Assembly: GCF_001550095.1 (NCBI RefSeq)
Contig: NZ_LRUC01000052.1
Coordinates: 186,001 to 250,000 of the forward strand
Direction of reading: 5' to 3'
DNA length: 64,000 nucleotides
Origin: Celeribacter ethanolicus
GTDB taxonomy: Bacteria; Pseudomonadota; Alphaproteobacteria; Rhodobacterales; Rhodobacteraceae
Shown: positions 16,724-26,151 of the stretch, piece after piece
Layout: every line of letters starts with the position of its first letter
How positions within the stretch are numbered: position 1 is the stretch's first letter
Notes under the pieces: generated by a model
Told to the model about the DNA's origin: nothing
The model's input: only the letters and a program-made list of their open reading frames with translations
Databases searched by the model: none
Program-made: the position numbers and the translations under genes

Positions 16724-17311
16724 TTATGCGTCGCGGGCAGCTTTGGTGGCTTTGGTCCACCAGGCCAGATCGCCCAGCATGGCTTCGACGGAGGGCAGAA
16801 TGCCCGCTTCGATCTCGCTCATCTCGCCATTGGCACCCAGCGGCGAAACCTTGAAGAAATCGGAACCGGAAATGTAGACGGCGGAGCGCACCGGCACCAT
16901 TTGCAGGTTGATCACCACGGCGCGCAGATGCTCGACGGCACGGGCCGCACCGACTGCACCATAGCCCATGACAGCGGCGGGTTTGCGGACCCATTCCTTA
17001 CCGGCCTGATCCAGCGCGTTTTTCAGCGAGGCCGGGATCGAGGAGTTGTATTCCGGCGTCACGAAGATATAGCCGTCGAATTCGGCCATTTTTTCCTGCC
17101 ATTTGATCGCGTTCTCATCCGAGGACGGCATCCAGAGGTTGGAAGCCATTTCGTTGAACATCGGCAGATCGAAATCTTTCAGATCGACGAGCTCGAAATC
17201 AAGCTCAGAGGACAGCTCTTGCGCCTTGGAGAACAGCCACTGGGCCGGTTTGTCCGCGAAACGAGCATCGCGGGTGGAGCCGATGACGATGGCAATCTTG
17301 GGATTGGACAT
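16724..17311 (-). CDS. NAD(P)H-dependent FMN reductase (flavodoxin-like fold)
   Basis: This 195-residue protein is of the NADPH-dependent FMN/azo/chromate reductase family. The flavin phosphate loop is IAIVIGSTRDARFADKPAQW at residues 6-25. The family motif FVTPEYNSSIPASLKNALDQ lies in the middle, and PAAVMGYGAVGAARAVEHL forms the last flavin-contacting loop. It would pass electrons from NAD(P)H through bound FMN to small acceptors such as quinones in the cytoplasm. The start at 17311 follows AAAAGGAATT; an upstream frame extension has no family similarity. The 202-bp gap to the divergent cobT holds both promoters; I could not define them. Confidence 0.85.
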   Translation of the reverse strand: MSNPKIAIVIGSTRDARFADKPAQWLFSKAQELSSELDFELVDLKDFDLPMFNEMASNLWMPSSDENAIKWQEKMAEFDGYIFVTPEYNSSIPASLKNALDQAGKEWVRKPAAVMGYGAVGAARAVEHLRAVVINLQMVPVRSAVYISGSDFFKVSPLGANGEMSEIEAGILPSVEAMLGDLAWWTKATKAARDA

Positions 17312-17513
17312 GTTGAATTCCTTTTCACGGCACGCCGGTTGGAAAAACAATCGAGGGAGGAGCGCACCTTTGCGCCAGTCGTAAATCCGCACAGGGCCGC
17401 GCATCAATGCCAATCTCTGCGCACAAACACACAAAACCTGTGCGACCTCGCGCCGACCCTGTTGCGCATCTCTTTCGCTTGCCCGGCCCCGCGCCGCGTG
17501 ATTTAACGAAGCC

Positions 17514-19388
17514 ATGAAAAAGCCCAGCGACAACCCGGCAGATCCCTTCAAGAAAGCGCTCGCGGAAGCGACCAAAGTGCTGGCCGACGACAGCGAGTTG
17601 ACGGTCACCTACACGATGGACCCCTCGGGCCTCTCCGGCGACACGATGCGCCTGCCGCAAGTGTCGCGGCGGATGTCGAAAGAAGAGGTGCTGATCGCGC
17701 GCGGCACGGCCGATGCGCTGGCGCTACGCCACAAGTTCCACAACGAGGCCACTTTCCAGCGCTACGCCCCGCCAGGCCAGATGGCTTTTGACATTTATAA
17801 CGCTCTGGAGAGCGCGCGCTGCGAAGCGGCGGGAGCGCGTTACATGCCCGGCACCGCGGGCAATATCGACGCCAAGATCGGAAACGAGGCGCTGCGGCGC
17901 GGTTATGACGGCATTTCCCGGCGCGAAGATGCGCCGCTCGCTCAGGCCATGGGCTATTACCTGCGGGAAAAGGCCACCGGACGCACCATGCCGGACGCGG
18001 CGGAAAACATCCTCGATCTCTGGCGCGACTTCATAGACGGCCAGACTCAGGACACGTTCGAGGACCTCGACAGCCTTCTGGAAGATCAACAGGGCTTTGC
18101 CCGCCTCGCCCGCCGCGTGATCGAGGAACTGGGCTATGGCGATCAGCTTGGTGACGACCCGGATCAGACCGATCCCGAAGAGGACCAGAGCGCCGAGACC
18201 GACGAGCAGGAGGAAGAGCCCGACAGCCAGGGCGAAGAGCAGGACCAGGACGACGAGAACGAGGCCAGCGCCGAGGACAGCCAGGAACAGCAGCAGGACA
18301 TGCAGGAGGCTTCCGTCTCCTCCGACGACATGGCCGACGAGGAGTTCTCGGAAGAGGTCGAGCTGCCGCAGGACGAGGCCGATGTCGAGCCGCCGCAACC
18401 CGCCCCCGTCTCCGATGCCGATCCGAATTATCAGGTGTTCACCTCCGCCCATGACGAAGAGATCATGGCCGAGGAGCTCGCGGAACCCGCCGAGCTCGAA
18501 CGCCTGCGCGCCTATCTCGACCAGCAGCTCGAACCGCTCAAAGGTGCCGTGTCGCGCCTCGCGAACAAACTGCAACGTCGTCTTCAGGCACAGCAGAACC
18601 GGTCGTGGGAATTCGACCTCGAAGAGGGCATTCTCGACGCCGGGCGTCTGGCGCGTGTGGTGGCGAACCCGACGACGCCCCTGTCCTTCAAGGTCGAAAA
18701 AGACACGGAATTCCGCGACACGGTGGTGACGCTGCTTCTGGACAACTCCGGCTCGATGCGCGGTCGCCCGATCTCCATCGCCGCAATCTGTGCCGATGTT
18801 TTGGCGCGCACGCTGGAGCGCTGCAGCGTCAAGGTCGAGGTGTTGGGCTTTACCACACGGGCTTGGAAAGGCGGGCTGTCGCGCGAGGAATGGCTGGCCG
18901 CCGGTCGCCCGCAACAGCCGGGCCGGTTGAACGATCTGCGCCACATCGTCTACAAATCCGCCGACGCGCCGATGCGTCGAACGCGGGCCAATCTCGGCCT
19001 GATGATGAAAGAGGGACTGCTCAAGGAAAACATCGACGGTGAGGCGCTTGAATGGGCGCACCGGCGGATTTCTGCACGGCCTGAGGCGCGCAAGATCCTC
19101 ATGGTGATTTCCGACGGCGCGCCGGTCGATGACAGTACCTTGTCGGTCAACCCTGCGAATTATCTGGAAAAACACCTGCGCGACGTGATCGCCATGGTCG
19201 AAAAACGCCGTCAGGTCGAGCTTCTGGCCATCGGCATCGGCCATGACGTCACGCGATACTACAACCGCGCCGTGACCATCACCGACGCCGAACAACTGGC
19301 CGGCGCGATGACCGAACAGCTCGCCTCGCTCTTCGACAGCGATCCGCGCGCCCGCGCCCGTGTCATGGGCATGCGCCGCGCCTCCTGA
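17514..19388 (+). CDS. cobT: Aerobic cobaltochelatase subunit CobT
   Basis: CobT forms with CobS the ATPase part of the cobaltochelatase for aerobic cobalamin synthesis. The 624 residues have the standard layout. Residues 1-205 are the family-specific helical domain. Residues 206-310 form a long Asp/Glu/Gln-rich linker. After that comes a von Willebrand A domain with the metal-ion-dependent adhesion motif DNSGSM at residues 410-415 and later T/D positions (ISDGAPVDD). The domain plan equals that of magnesium-chelatase subunit D. The start has only a weak ribosome site. The next gene, an aminopeptidase P, begins 45 bases later, so the two could be cotranscribed. Confidence 0.95.
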   Translation: MKKPSDNPADPFKKALAEATKVLADDSELTVTYTMDPSGLSGDTMRLPQVSRRMSKEEVLIARGTADALALRHKFHNEATFQRYAPPGQMAFDIYNALESARCEAAGARYMPGTAGNIDAKIGNEALRRGYDGISRREDAPLAQAMGYYLREKATGRTMPDAAENILDLWRDFIDGQTQDTFEDLDSLLEDQQGFARLARRVIEELGYGDQLGDDPDQTDPEEDQSAETDEQEEEPDSQGEEQDQDDENEASAEDSQEQQQDMQEASVSSDDMADEEFSEEVELPQDEADVEPPQPAPVSDADPNYQVFTSAHDEEIMAEELAEPAELERLRAYLDQQLEPLKGAVSRLANKLQRRLQAQQNRSWEFDLEEGILDAGRLARVVANPTTPLSFKVEKDTEFRDTVVTLLLDNSGSMRGRPISIAAICADVLARTLERCSVKVEVLGFTTRAWKGGLSREEWLAAGRPQQPGRLNDLRHIVYKSADAPMRRTRANLGLMMKEGLLKENIDGEALEWAHRRISARPEARKILMVISDGAPVDDSTLSVNPANYLEKHLRDVIAMVEKRRQVELLAIGIGHDVTRYYNRAVTITDAEQLAGAMTEQLASLFDSDPRARARVMGMRRAS

Positions 19389-19432
19389 GCGGGGCCGTCC
19401 GAAATGTGAACAACCGAAAGGACCATTGCAAA

Positions 19433-21217
19433 ATGTTCCAAAGCTTTGACGTGACCGCGCGACCGGAACAGGCCGCTCCCCGCGTGACTGCCCTGCGCGC
19501 AGAAATGCAGGAAATCGGCCTCGACGCCTTCATTGTGCCCCGCGCAGATGCCCATCAGGGGGAATATGTCGCCCCCTGCGACGACCGACTGGCCTGGCTC
19601 ACGGGTTTCACCGGATCGGCGGGCTTCGCCGTCATCCTTGCGGGCCGCGCGGCGGTGTTCACCGACGGGCGCTACACGGTGCAGGTCCGTGCACAATGCG
19701 ATCCGGCGATTTTCGACTATGTCGACTGGCCCGCGACGACACTAGCGGACTGGATTCTGGCGAGCGATGTGCAGAAGATCGGCTTTGACCCGTGGCTGCA
19801 CACCATACGCGAAATCGAGGGGCTGCGATGCGCGCTCGAAGGCACCGGCAAGGAGTTGATCGCCAGCCCCAATCTGGTCAATCGCATCTGGAAAGACCGC
19901 CCCGACCGCCCCGCCGAACCGGTCAGCGTGCAGCCGTTCGAGCTTTCGGGCAAAACCTCAGAGGAAAAATTTGCTCAAATCGGCGCGGCGGTCGCCGCAA
20001 CCGGCGCGGAGGCGGTGGTGCTCACCCTACCCGACAGCATTTCCTGGCTGCTGAACATTCGCGGATCGGACATTGCGCACAACCCGGTGGTGCAGACCTT
20101 TGCCATTCTGACCACCACAGGTCGCTTGCAACTCTTTGACGATGCCTCAAAATATGCTCATCTCGGGCCAGATCCACGGATTTCCCTGCGCCCGCGCTCC
20201 GAGTTTTCCGAGGCTCTGGGCGAGGTGACAGGCAAGGTTCTGGTCGATCCCGGATCGGCGCCGCAGGCGGTCAAGACGCTGCTGAAACAGGCCCGGATCG
20301 TCGCGGGCGAAGACCCCTGCATCCTGCCAAAAGCCTGTAAAACGCCGGAAGAAATCGCGGGCACGCGCGAGGCGCATTTGCGCGACGGGGCGGCAATGGT
20401 CGAATTCCTCGCATGGTTGTCGGAACAGGCACCACAGGACCTGACCGAGATCGAGGTTGTGAAACACCTCGAAGCCTGCCGGGCGGCGACGAACCGGCTC
20501 AAGGAGATTTCCTTCGACACCATCTGCGGCTCCGGCCCAAATGGCGCCATCGTGCATTACCGGGTGACGGAGGACACCAACCGCGCGCTGAAAGAGGGCG
20601 AGCTTCTGCTGATCGACAGCGGCGCGCAATATCAGGACGGCACAACCGACATCACCCGCACCGTCGCTCTGGGCGATCCGGGCGCGGAGGAACGCGCGGC
20701 CTTCACCGCCGTGTTGCAGGGCATGATCGCGATCTCCACGGCGCGGTTTCCGCGCGGCGTGGCGGGCAGCCATCTCGACGCGCTGGCCCGTGCGCCCCTG
20801 TGGCGCATGGGACGGGATTACGACCACGGTACGGGCCACGGCGTCGGCGCCTATCTGTCGGTCCACGAAGGCCCGCAACGGATTTCGCGCCTCTCGGCCC
20901 TGTCGCTTCGTGAAGGCATGATCCTGTCGAACGAGCCCGGCTATTATCGCGAGGGTGCCTATGGCATCCGCATTGAGAACCTGATCGTGGTGACCCCTGC
21001 TCCGCCGCTCGAGAGCGCCGATCCGCAACGCGACATGCTGAGCTTCGAGACGCTGACATGGGTGCCGATCGACCGCCGCCTGATCCTCGCCGATGAGCTT
21101 GCGCCTTGGGAGCGGGACTGGCTCAACGATTACCACGATGAAGTCTGGGACAAGCTCAAGGACCGGGTGTCGGAACCGGCACGCGCCTGGCTGCGGCAAG
21201 CGGTTGCACCAGTCTGA
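19433..21217 (+). CDS. Xaa-Pro aminopeptidase (aminopeptidase P, three-domain long form, family M24B)
   Basis: This 594-residue protein is the long, three-domain form of aminopeptidase P. It removes N-terminal residues before Pro in the cytoplasm. Two creatinase-like N-terminal domains (residues about 1-305) precede the pita-bread catalytic domain. Metal ligands are visible in order: the Asp of LLIDSGAQYQDGTTDITRT (two Asp), the His of GTGHGVGAYLSVHEGP, the Glu of NEPGYYREGAYGIRIEN and the final Glu of that same segment. The ATG at 19433 has AAAGGA at ten bases; an in-frame GTG further up lacks one. It lies 44 bp after cobT, but cotranscription would be coincidental to function. Confidence 0.9.
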   Translation: MFQSFDVTARPEQAAPRVTALRAEMQEIGLDAFIVPRADAHQGEYVAPCDDRLAWLTGFTGSAGFAVILAGRAAVFTDGRYTVQVRAQCDPAIFDYVDWPATTLADWILASDVQKIGFDPWLHTIREIEGLRCALEGTGKELIASPNLVNRIWKDRPDRPAEPVSVQPFELSGKTSEEKFAQIGAAVAATGAEAVVLTLPDSISWLLNIRGSDIAHNPVVQTFAILTTTGRLQLFDDASKYAHLGPDPRISLRPRSEFSEALGEVTGKVLVDPGSAPQAVKTLLKQARIVAGEDPCILPKACKTPEEIAGTREAHLRDGAAMVEFLAWLSEQAPQDLTEIEVVKHLEACRAATNRLKEISFDTICGSGPNGAIVHYRVTEDTNRALKEGELLLIDSGAQYQDGTTDITRTVALGDPGAEERAAFTAVLQGMIAISTARFPRGVAGSHLDALARAPLWRMGRDYDHGTGHGVGAYLSVHEGPQRISRLSALSLREGMILSNEPGYYREGAYGIRIENLIVVTPAPPLESADPQRDMLSFETLTWVPIDRRLILADELAPWERDWLNDYHDEVWDKLKDRVSEPARAWLRQAVAPV

Positions 21218-21290
21218 CATATACCTGATGCAATAACCCTGATAAGGTCTGTGCGAAAACAGATAAGAAGACGAACAAAAGGACGAGAAC

Positions 21291-21632
21291 ATGGGAGATC
21301 ACATCACAATCCGCCCGGCGAGCGGCAAATGGGTCGTGCGGGCGGGCGGCGCCGTGTTGGGGGAGACCGACCGGGCGCTGGAGCTGAGCGAAGGAGAGTT
21401 CCCGCCGGTGATCTATTTCCCGCGCGAGGACCTTGCCATGGCCTTTCTCGAACCGACCGAGATCGTCTCCGTCTGCCCGTTCAAGGGCGAGGCGAAACAC
21501 TTTGATATTCATACGAAATCCGTCGTGATCGCCAATGCGGCATGGTCCTACGAAGACCCAAAACCTCGCGCCGCCGAGGTCAAAGGCTACGTCGCTTTCT
21601 ACCCGCAAAAGGCGGCTGTCGAACAGCTTTGA
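21291..21632 (+). CDS. DUF427 domain protein
   Basis: This 113-residue protein consists of a single DUF427 domain. Family landmarks are visible: the opening ITIRPASGKWVVRAGG, then PPVIYFPREDLAMAFLEPT, CPFKGEAKHFDI, and the closing WSYEDPKPRAAEVKGYVAFY. It is soluble, without a signal or membrane segment, and of normal family length. DUF427 members have a beta-sandwich fold and no agreed function. AAAGGACG lies in front of the ATG. A perfect 11-bp stem-loop follows the stop. Confidence 0.9.
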   Translation: MGDHITIRPASGKWVVRAGGAVLGETDRALELSEGEFPPVIYFPREDLAMAFLEPTEIVSVCPFKGEAKHFDIHTKSVVIANAAWSYEDPKPRAAEVKGYVAFYPQKAAVEQL

Positions 21633-21638
21633 CAGACA

Positions 21639-21674
21639 AACGCCGTCCATGGGAGCTCTCTCTTGGACGGCGTT
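21639..21674 (+). terminator. Perfect 11-bp stem-loop after DUF427 gene
   Basis: AACGCCGTCCA pairs perfectly with TGGACGGCGTT around a 14-base loop, starting seven bases after the stop. No T-run follows, so it may be a weak terminator, an mRNA 3' stabiliser or a protein-binding site. Confidence 0.45.
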
Positions 21675-22133
21675 CCCAGCGGTCGGCAAAGTGTCGGACT
21701 TCTGTCGGACTTTTGTCGGACCCTGCTCCGAGTACGGGAAGACACCAGAGCACTCCGTGAACATGGACTTTGTTTGAACCCTATGATGTCTTTTCAGATC
21801 ACATGAACCACATGCGGCGGGACGAAATGATCGACAGATATGTCTCGCCAATTTCAGGATTTGAAACCATCGCAGACGCTCACGCAAGGCGCGTTTGAGG
21901 TGTAAAGGGGGCTTCCTGACGTTCTCTGCGCTCAGGACGAACGACCACTTAGCGTAAGTCTCCGATGAACCTGAAGGCGGTTCGCCCATTCGCGTGCCCA
22001 CATGAGCCATCCGGGCGAGCGACGAATTCTTCGACGCAAATTTATTTCAGTCCGGCTGAAACTATTCCACACCACACGCCGTGTCTCCTCGGTAGCTGCG
22101 AAAGAAAGCGGCTCATTCAGAGAGGAGACTAAA
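21675..22133. other. Gene-poor stretch with 11-bp tandem repeats upstream of fasciclin gene
   Basis: No convincing gene is present. Open frames on either strand lack ribosome sites and resemble nothing known. Between 21692 and 21721 the octamer TGTCGGAC occurs three times with an exact 11-base period. From about 21780 to 22130 the base composition is less GC-rich than the surroundings and codes for nothing I recognise; the fasciclin promoter must lie at its right end. The stretch may be the remains of an old insertion. Confidence 0.4.
21692..21721. repeat. Three tandem copies of TGTCGGAC with 11-bp period
   Basis: The copies begin at 21692, 21703 and 21714. They are separated by three bases each (TTC, TTT), so the repeats fall on the same face of the helix, as iteron-like protein-binding sites do. 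They lie 18 bases after the stem-loop that ends the DUF427 gene. Confidence 0.7.
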
Positions 22134-22685
22134 ATGAAAACCATGTCCAAACTGGCAACCGCCGCCGCAGCCTTGACCATTGCAACCGCGGCCTATGCTG
22201 AAAACCCGATGGTGGGTGGCGCGCCCATGTTCGAGACCAAGAACATCGTTGAGAACGCGGTGAACTCGGCAGATCACACCACCCTGGTCGCCGCTGTTCA
22301 GGCCGCAGGTCTGGTCGAGACGCTGCAAGGCCCCGGCCCGTTCACAGTCTTTGCCCCCGTGAACGATGCCTTTTCTGCCCTTCCGGCGGGAACGGTGGAG
22401 ACGCTCCTGAAACCGGAAAACAAGGACATGCTCGTCAAAGTGCTGACGGCGCATGTGGTGGCCGGTGACTGGTCCGCAGCACAGATCGCACGTCAAGCGC
22501 GCGCCTCAGCCGATGGCTTTTATCACTTCAATGCTGTCTCGGGCGACGCCCTGTCGGCACAGGTCAAAGGCAACAATGTATATATCTACGACGAAAGCGG
22601 CAACGCCGCTCGCGTGACCATTGCAGATGTCGATCAGTCGAACGGCGTGATCCACGTTGTCGACACCGTCCTCGTTCCGAAGTAA
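22134..22685 (+). CDS. Secreted fasciclin (FAS1) domain protein
   Basis: This 183-residue exported protein has a signal peptide (MKTMSKLATAAAALTIATAAYA) and one complete FAS1 domain. The two FAS1 signature boxes are visible: H1 as GPGPFTVFAPVNDAFSALP and H2 as NGVIHVVDTVLVPK at the very C-terminus; the YH-like motif is represented by LTAHVV. Bacterial single-domain fasciclins are periplasmic or surface proteins linked to adhesion or stress; its partner is unknown. AGAGGAG precedes the start. The gene sits alone between a gene-poor stretch and a signal-peptide remnant. Confidence 0.9.
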   Translation: MKTMSKLATAAAALTIATAAYAENPMVGGAPMFETKNIVENAVNSADHTTLVAAVQAAGLVETLQGPGPFTVFAPVNDAFSALPAGTVETLLKPENKDMLVKVLTAHVVAGDWSAAQIARQARASADGFYHFNAVSGDALSAQVKGNNVYIYDESGNAARVTIADVDQSNGVIHVVDTVLVPK

Positions 22686-22701
22686 GTCGGACAGATCCGC
22701 T

Positions 22702-22745
22702 CGGATGGGCCAAGCACATTTGGCAGGCCTATCCGGGCATTTTCT
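22702..22745 (+). terminator. Stem-loop terminator after fasciclin gene
   Basis: CGGATGGGCC pairs with GGCCTATCCG (one G-U) around a loop that itself can form GCCAA/TTGGC. A short T-rich stretch (CATTTTC) follows. It begins 16 bases after the stop. Confidence 0.6.
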
Positions 22746-22746
22746 A

Positions 22747-22888
22747 ATGGAAACGCAGAACATTTCTTTTGACGACGGGGGCCGTCCTGATCGCGCTGGC
22801 ACCTGCCGTTGTTTTGCCGAATGGCCGTTGGAGTAAGCTGACTATATCGTGGGCTCGAAGGTTGCTCTGGGCCGAAGCGTCAACCTGA
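22747..22888 (+). pseudogene. Remnant of a twin-Arg/signal-peptide N-terminus
   Basis: One frame reads KRRTFLLTTGAVLIALAPAV, a textbook export signal with a twin Arg, and then decays to a stop at 22888. It has no start of its own: ATG-G-AAACGC stands where ATG-AAACGC would open the frame, so a single inserted G after the ATG (22747-22750) breaks it. Only about 45 codons remain and no mature domain is identifiable. A remnant of a deleted secreted-protein gene is the simplest reading; chance cannot be excluded. Confidence 0.35.
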
Positions 22889-22957
22889 TGGCGAGCGCAG
22901 AGCTTCGGACCCATGTCCGATTGTGCGCCAGACACCCCCCATGCTTCGTCAGATCCC

Positions 22958-24643
22958 TCACGAATGCTCTTCCGCCGCCGTTTCGGCCAGTTTGCGCGAG
23001 AACACCCGGAGCGCATCGACCTGGAACAGCGCACCATGCAGTTCCGGCCCGGTGTCCTCGTGCAGCGTCACGACGGGAACGAAGATCAGGTTGTTCTTCT
23101 CGAACAAGGGCATGGCACGTTCCAGCGTGGCGTTGGGAGAGATGTAAATCCCCTGCCCGATCAGCTCCTTGCAAGCCTCTTCCGTGGCGGCGCGCGGCGC
23201 GTCGGGTTTGCGGTAGCATTGGTGGACGCGCACGGTGGCGAGCAAATAGGCCTGCGGTCCGGCGGCGAGGTGGACGCCGCGACGTTCGAGCTGGGTGAGG
23301 AAGAAAGAGCGGTCGACGAGGCGCGAGGCCAGCGCGGTCGAGAGCGACACGGCGACCATCACGGCCAGCCCGGTTTGCCAGTCGCCGGTGAGTTCGAAGA
23401 CGATCAAAGTTGTTGAGATCGGCGCGCCGAGGACGGCCGCCGCCACCGCCCCCATCCCCGCCAGCGCATAGAGCGTGACCGTGCCGGAAACGTCGGGGAA
23501 GATCCCGGTGGCGATCAGCCCGAAGGACAGGCCGGTGAGCGCGCCGACCATGAGCGCGGGGGAAAATACGCCCCCGCCCATGCGCCCCGCCATGGTGATC
23601 GCGACGGCAATGACCTTGAGTACGGCATAGACCACAGCCTGCCAGAGGATCAGTTGCCCGGTGAGGGCGGCGGAGGTGGTTTCATAGCCGACGCCGATGA
23701 TATGCGGAAAGAAGATCGCGATACAGCCGAGCAAAAGCCCCGCTGCCGCAGGCCGCAGCACGGGCGGCAGGTGCAGTTTTTCCTGCACCCAGGAGCCGAA
23801 ATCGTCAGCCATGAAAATCGTGCGCATCAGCAGCACGGCGACGAGGCCGGACAGGAGCCCGAGCATGAGAAAGGCGGGCAGTTCGACATAGAAGGACAGC
23901 GCCCCGTCATCGGCGAGGGTGAACTCGGTGACGCCACCGAATTCTATCCGATTGATCACCGTACCTGCGACGGAGGCGATGGCGATGGGGGCGAAGGCAT
24001 GAACGGCGAAATGGCGCAGCACCACTTCGAGGGCGAAAAGCGCGCCCGCAATCGGTGCGTTAAAGGAGGCGGAGACGGCGGCGGCGACGGCGCAGCCCAG
24101 GAGATCGCGCCCGGTGATGCCGTCGGCGTGGAGGCGGTTCGAGACCCATGTGGCGATGACGCCTGCAAGGTGGACCACGGGGCCTTCGCGGCCCGAGGAG
24201 CCGCCGGTGGAGAGGGTGATGAGAGAGGCCGCGGCGGAGGCGAGGCCCGCGCGTTTTTCGACCCGACCGTCGTTGAGGGCCGCGCCTTCGATCACATCGG
24301 CGACGGAACGCACACGGCCGTCGGGGGTGAACCAGTTGAGGATGATGCCGACGACCAGCCCGCCGATCACCGGCAGGGCGAGCACCCAGAACCACGGCAG
24401 GTCGCGGGCGACCGTGTGCAGATGGCGCAGATCGTGCGTGCCGTAGAGAAAGGCCTGAAGTTTCTCGATCCCGAGGCGGAAGAACAGCGCGGCCCCGCCC
24501 GAGGCGATGCCGATGACCAGCGCGATGAACCAGAACTGGATCTGGCTCGGACCGCGACGGCGGATCAACATCAGGGTGTCGCGCAGCCCGTCGCGGATCT
24601 CGTTCAGCGCCTTGGCCGGATAGGCCGGTTTTTCCTCTGACAT
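22958..24643 (-). CDS. ClC-family chloride channel/transporter with C-terminal CBS region
   Basis: This 561-residue integral membrane protein carries the ClC signatures in order: GGSSGREGPVVHL (the gating Glu is E153 of GREGP), SFNAPIAGALFALEVVL, and GRMGGGVFSPALMVGA, the GxFxP-type anion loop, followed by GAPISTTLIVFELTG. After residue 470 comes a soluble tail of about 90 residues with one recognisable CBS half (GIYISPNATLERAMPLFEKNN). At the position of E. coli ClC-ec1 E203, the internal proton glutamate, this protein has Val (V207, directly after E206). In known family members this loss favours uncoupled, channel-like flux. The start at 24643 follows GGAAGGGG. It is divergent from the flavoprotein gene. 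Confidence 0.9.
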   Translation of the reverse strand: MSEEKPAYPAKALNEIRDGLRDTLMLIRRRGPSQIQFWFIALVIGIASGGAALFFRLGIEKLQAFLYGTHDLRHLHTVARDLPWFWVLALPVIGGLVVGIILNWFTPDGRVRSVADVIEGAALNDGRVEKRAGLASAAASLITLSTGGSSGREGPVVHLAGVIATWVSNRLHADGITGRDLLGCAVAAAVSASFNAPIAGALFALEVVLRHFAVHAFAPIAIASVAGTVINRIEFGGVTEFTLADDGALSFYVELPAFLMLGLLSGLVAVLLMRTIFMADDFGSWVQEKLHLPPVLRPAAAGLLLGCIAIFFPHIIGVGYETTSAALTGQLILWQAVVYAVLKVIAVAITMAGRMGGGVFSPALMVGALTGLSFGLIATGIFPDVSGTVTLYALAGMGAVAAAVLGAPISTTLIVFELTGDWQTGLAVMVAVSLSTALASRLVDRSFFLTQLERRGVHLAAGPQAYLLATVRVHQCYRKPDAPRAATEEACKELIGQGIYISPNATLERAMPLFEKNNLIFVPVVTLHEDTGPELHGALFQVDALRVFSRKLAETAAEEHS

Positions 24644-24760
24644 CCCCGCCCCTTCCAGACGCATTCGACCGCCACCGCCCGGACCTGTCGTTTCGGTCCG
24701 CTTTTCCCGACCGCTCGCTTCCTTTATGGTCGCCGGACCCCAACAGACAGCGAGTCGACC

Positions 24761-26128
24761 ATGATTTCCGAAACCGTATATGCCGAGCTTTCCACCGTTC
24801 TAGAGGGTCGGATCAGCCGATCCAAGTCCGAACTGGACCAGCACGGGCTGTCGGAGACGTGGTTTCCGCCGACCCCACCGGAGGCCGTGGCCTATCCCGA
24901 GACCACCGAAGAGGTCTCCGAACTGATGAAGATTTGTCACGCCCATGAGGTCCCGGTGACAGGCTTTGGCGCGGGCACGTCTCTGGAGGGCCAGACGCTT
25001 GCGGTGAAGGGCGGTCTCGTCGTGGACTTCTCGCGGATGAACCGGGTCATCCGGGTCAACGACGCGGATATGGACGCGGTCGTCCAGCCCGGCATCACCC
25101 GCGAGGCGCTCAATGTCGAGCTTCGGACCACGGGGCTGATGTTTCCGGTCGATCCGGGGGCCAATGCAAGCCTTGGCGGCATGGCGATGACGCGGGCCTC
25201 GGGGACGACGGCGGTGAAATACGGCACGATGAAGGAAAATGTCATCGGGCTCGAGGTGGTGCTGGCCGACGGGACGGTGATTCACACCGGTTCGCGGGCG
25301 CGCAAATCGGCCTCGGGTTATGATCTCACCTCGCTTTTCGTTGGCTCCGAAGGCACGCTGGGCCTGATCACGGAAATGACCGTGCGGCTTCATGGTCAGC
25401 CGGAGGCGATCTCCGCCGCCGTTTGTTCGTTTGACGAAATCAGCCCCGCGGTGCAGGCCGTAATCGCCACCATTCAGGTCGGGCTGCCGATGGCGCGGAT
25501 CGAATTTCTCGATGCGGAAAGCGTCGACGCGGTGAACAAATATTCCGGTGCCGATTTCCCGCTCAAACCGCATCTCTTCGTCGAGTTCCACGGCTCGGAG
25601 AGCGGAGTGGCCGAACAGGTCGAGATGTTCGGCGAGATCGTGCATGAATTCGGTGGTTCGGATTTCCAATGGGCCTCGAAAGCGGAGGATCGCAACGCGC
25701 TCTGGACCATGCGTCACCATGCCTATTGGGCCTGTCTGGCGCTCCGGAAAGGCGCGAAGGCGGTGGTGACGGATATTTCCGTGCCGATCTCGAAACTGGC
25801 GCAGGCGGTGGAGGAAACCGCGGCGGATATTGCGGCTTCGCCCATCGACGGGCCGATTCTCGGCCATGTCGGCGACGGCAATTTCCATGCGATCCTGCTG
25901 GTCGACCCGAACGACGCCGAAGAGATCAAGCTGGCGAAAGATCTGGCGCATCGCATGGCCGAACGCGCGCTGGCGCTCGGCGGCACGATCACCGGCGAAC
26001 ATGGCATCGGCATGGGCAAGAAAAGCCTTATGGCAGAGGAACATGGCGCGGCCTGGGGCCTCATGGGGCAGATCAAGGCGGCGATGGACCCGAAGAACAT
26101 CCTAAATCCGGGCAAGATGGTGCCCTGA
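24761..26128 (+). CDS. FAD-linked oxidoreductase, D-lactate dehydrogenase (cytochrome)/GlcD family
   Basis: This 455-residue member of the vanillyl-alcohol oxidase fold group oxidises a D-2-hydroxy acid, probably D-lactate, with FAD. The FAD_binding_4 domain spans residues about 35-215: VPVTGFGAGTSLEGQTL is the pyrophosphate loop, and GLMFPVDPGANASLGGMAM and SGYDLTSLFVGSEGTLG are further FAD contacts. The C-terminal cap shows GPILGHVGDGNFH (metal/substrate His) and GGTITGEHGIGMGKK near the end. Its length fits the D-lactate dehydrogenase/glycolate-oxidase D subunit class. Substrate choice (lactate, glycolate, 2-hydroxyglutarate) cannot be settled by eye. It is monocistronic and ends in a strong terminator. 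Confidence 0.85.
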   Translation: MISETVYAELSTVLEGRISRSKSELDQHGLSETWFPPTPPEAVAYPETTEEVSELMKICHAHEVPVTGFGAGTSLEGQTLAVKGGLVVDFSRMNRVIRVNDADMDAVVQPGITREALNVELRTTGLMFPVDPGANASLGGMAMTRASGTTAVKYGTMKENVIGLEVVLADGTVIHTGSRARKSASGYDLTSLFVGSEGTLGLITEMTVRLHGQPEAISAAVCSFDEISPAVQAVIATIQVGLPMARIEFLDAESVDAVNKYSGADFPLKPHLFVEFHGSESGVAEQVEMFGEIVHEFGGSDFQWASKAEDRNALWTMRHHAYWACLALRKGAKAVVTDISVPISKLAQAVEETAADIAASPIDGPILGHVGDGNFHAILLVDPNDAEEIKLAKDLAHRMAERALALGGTITGEHGIGMGKKSLMAEEHGAAWGLMGQIKAAMDPKNILNPGKMVP

Positions 26129-26151
26129 GCCGCGTTCCGCAAGAGAAAGCA

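Noticed and set aside
21780-22010. A minus-strand open frame (MAHVGTRMGEPPS...) in the gene-poor stretch before the fasciclin gene
   Set aside because: No ribosome site, no recognisable domain and poor codon usage; it runs across the tandem repeats and the stem-loop.
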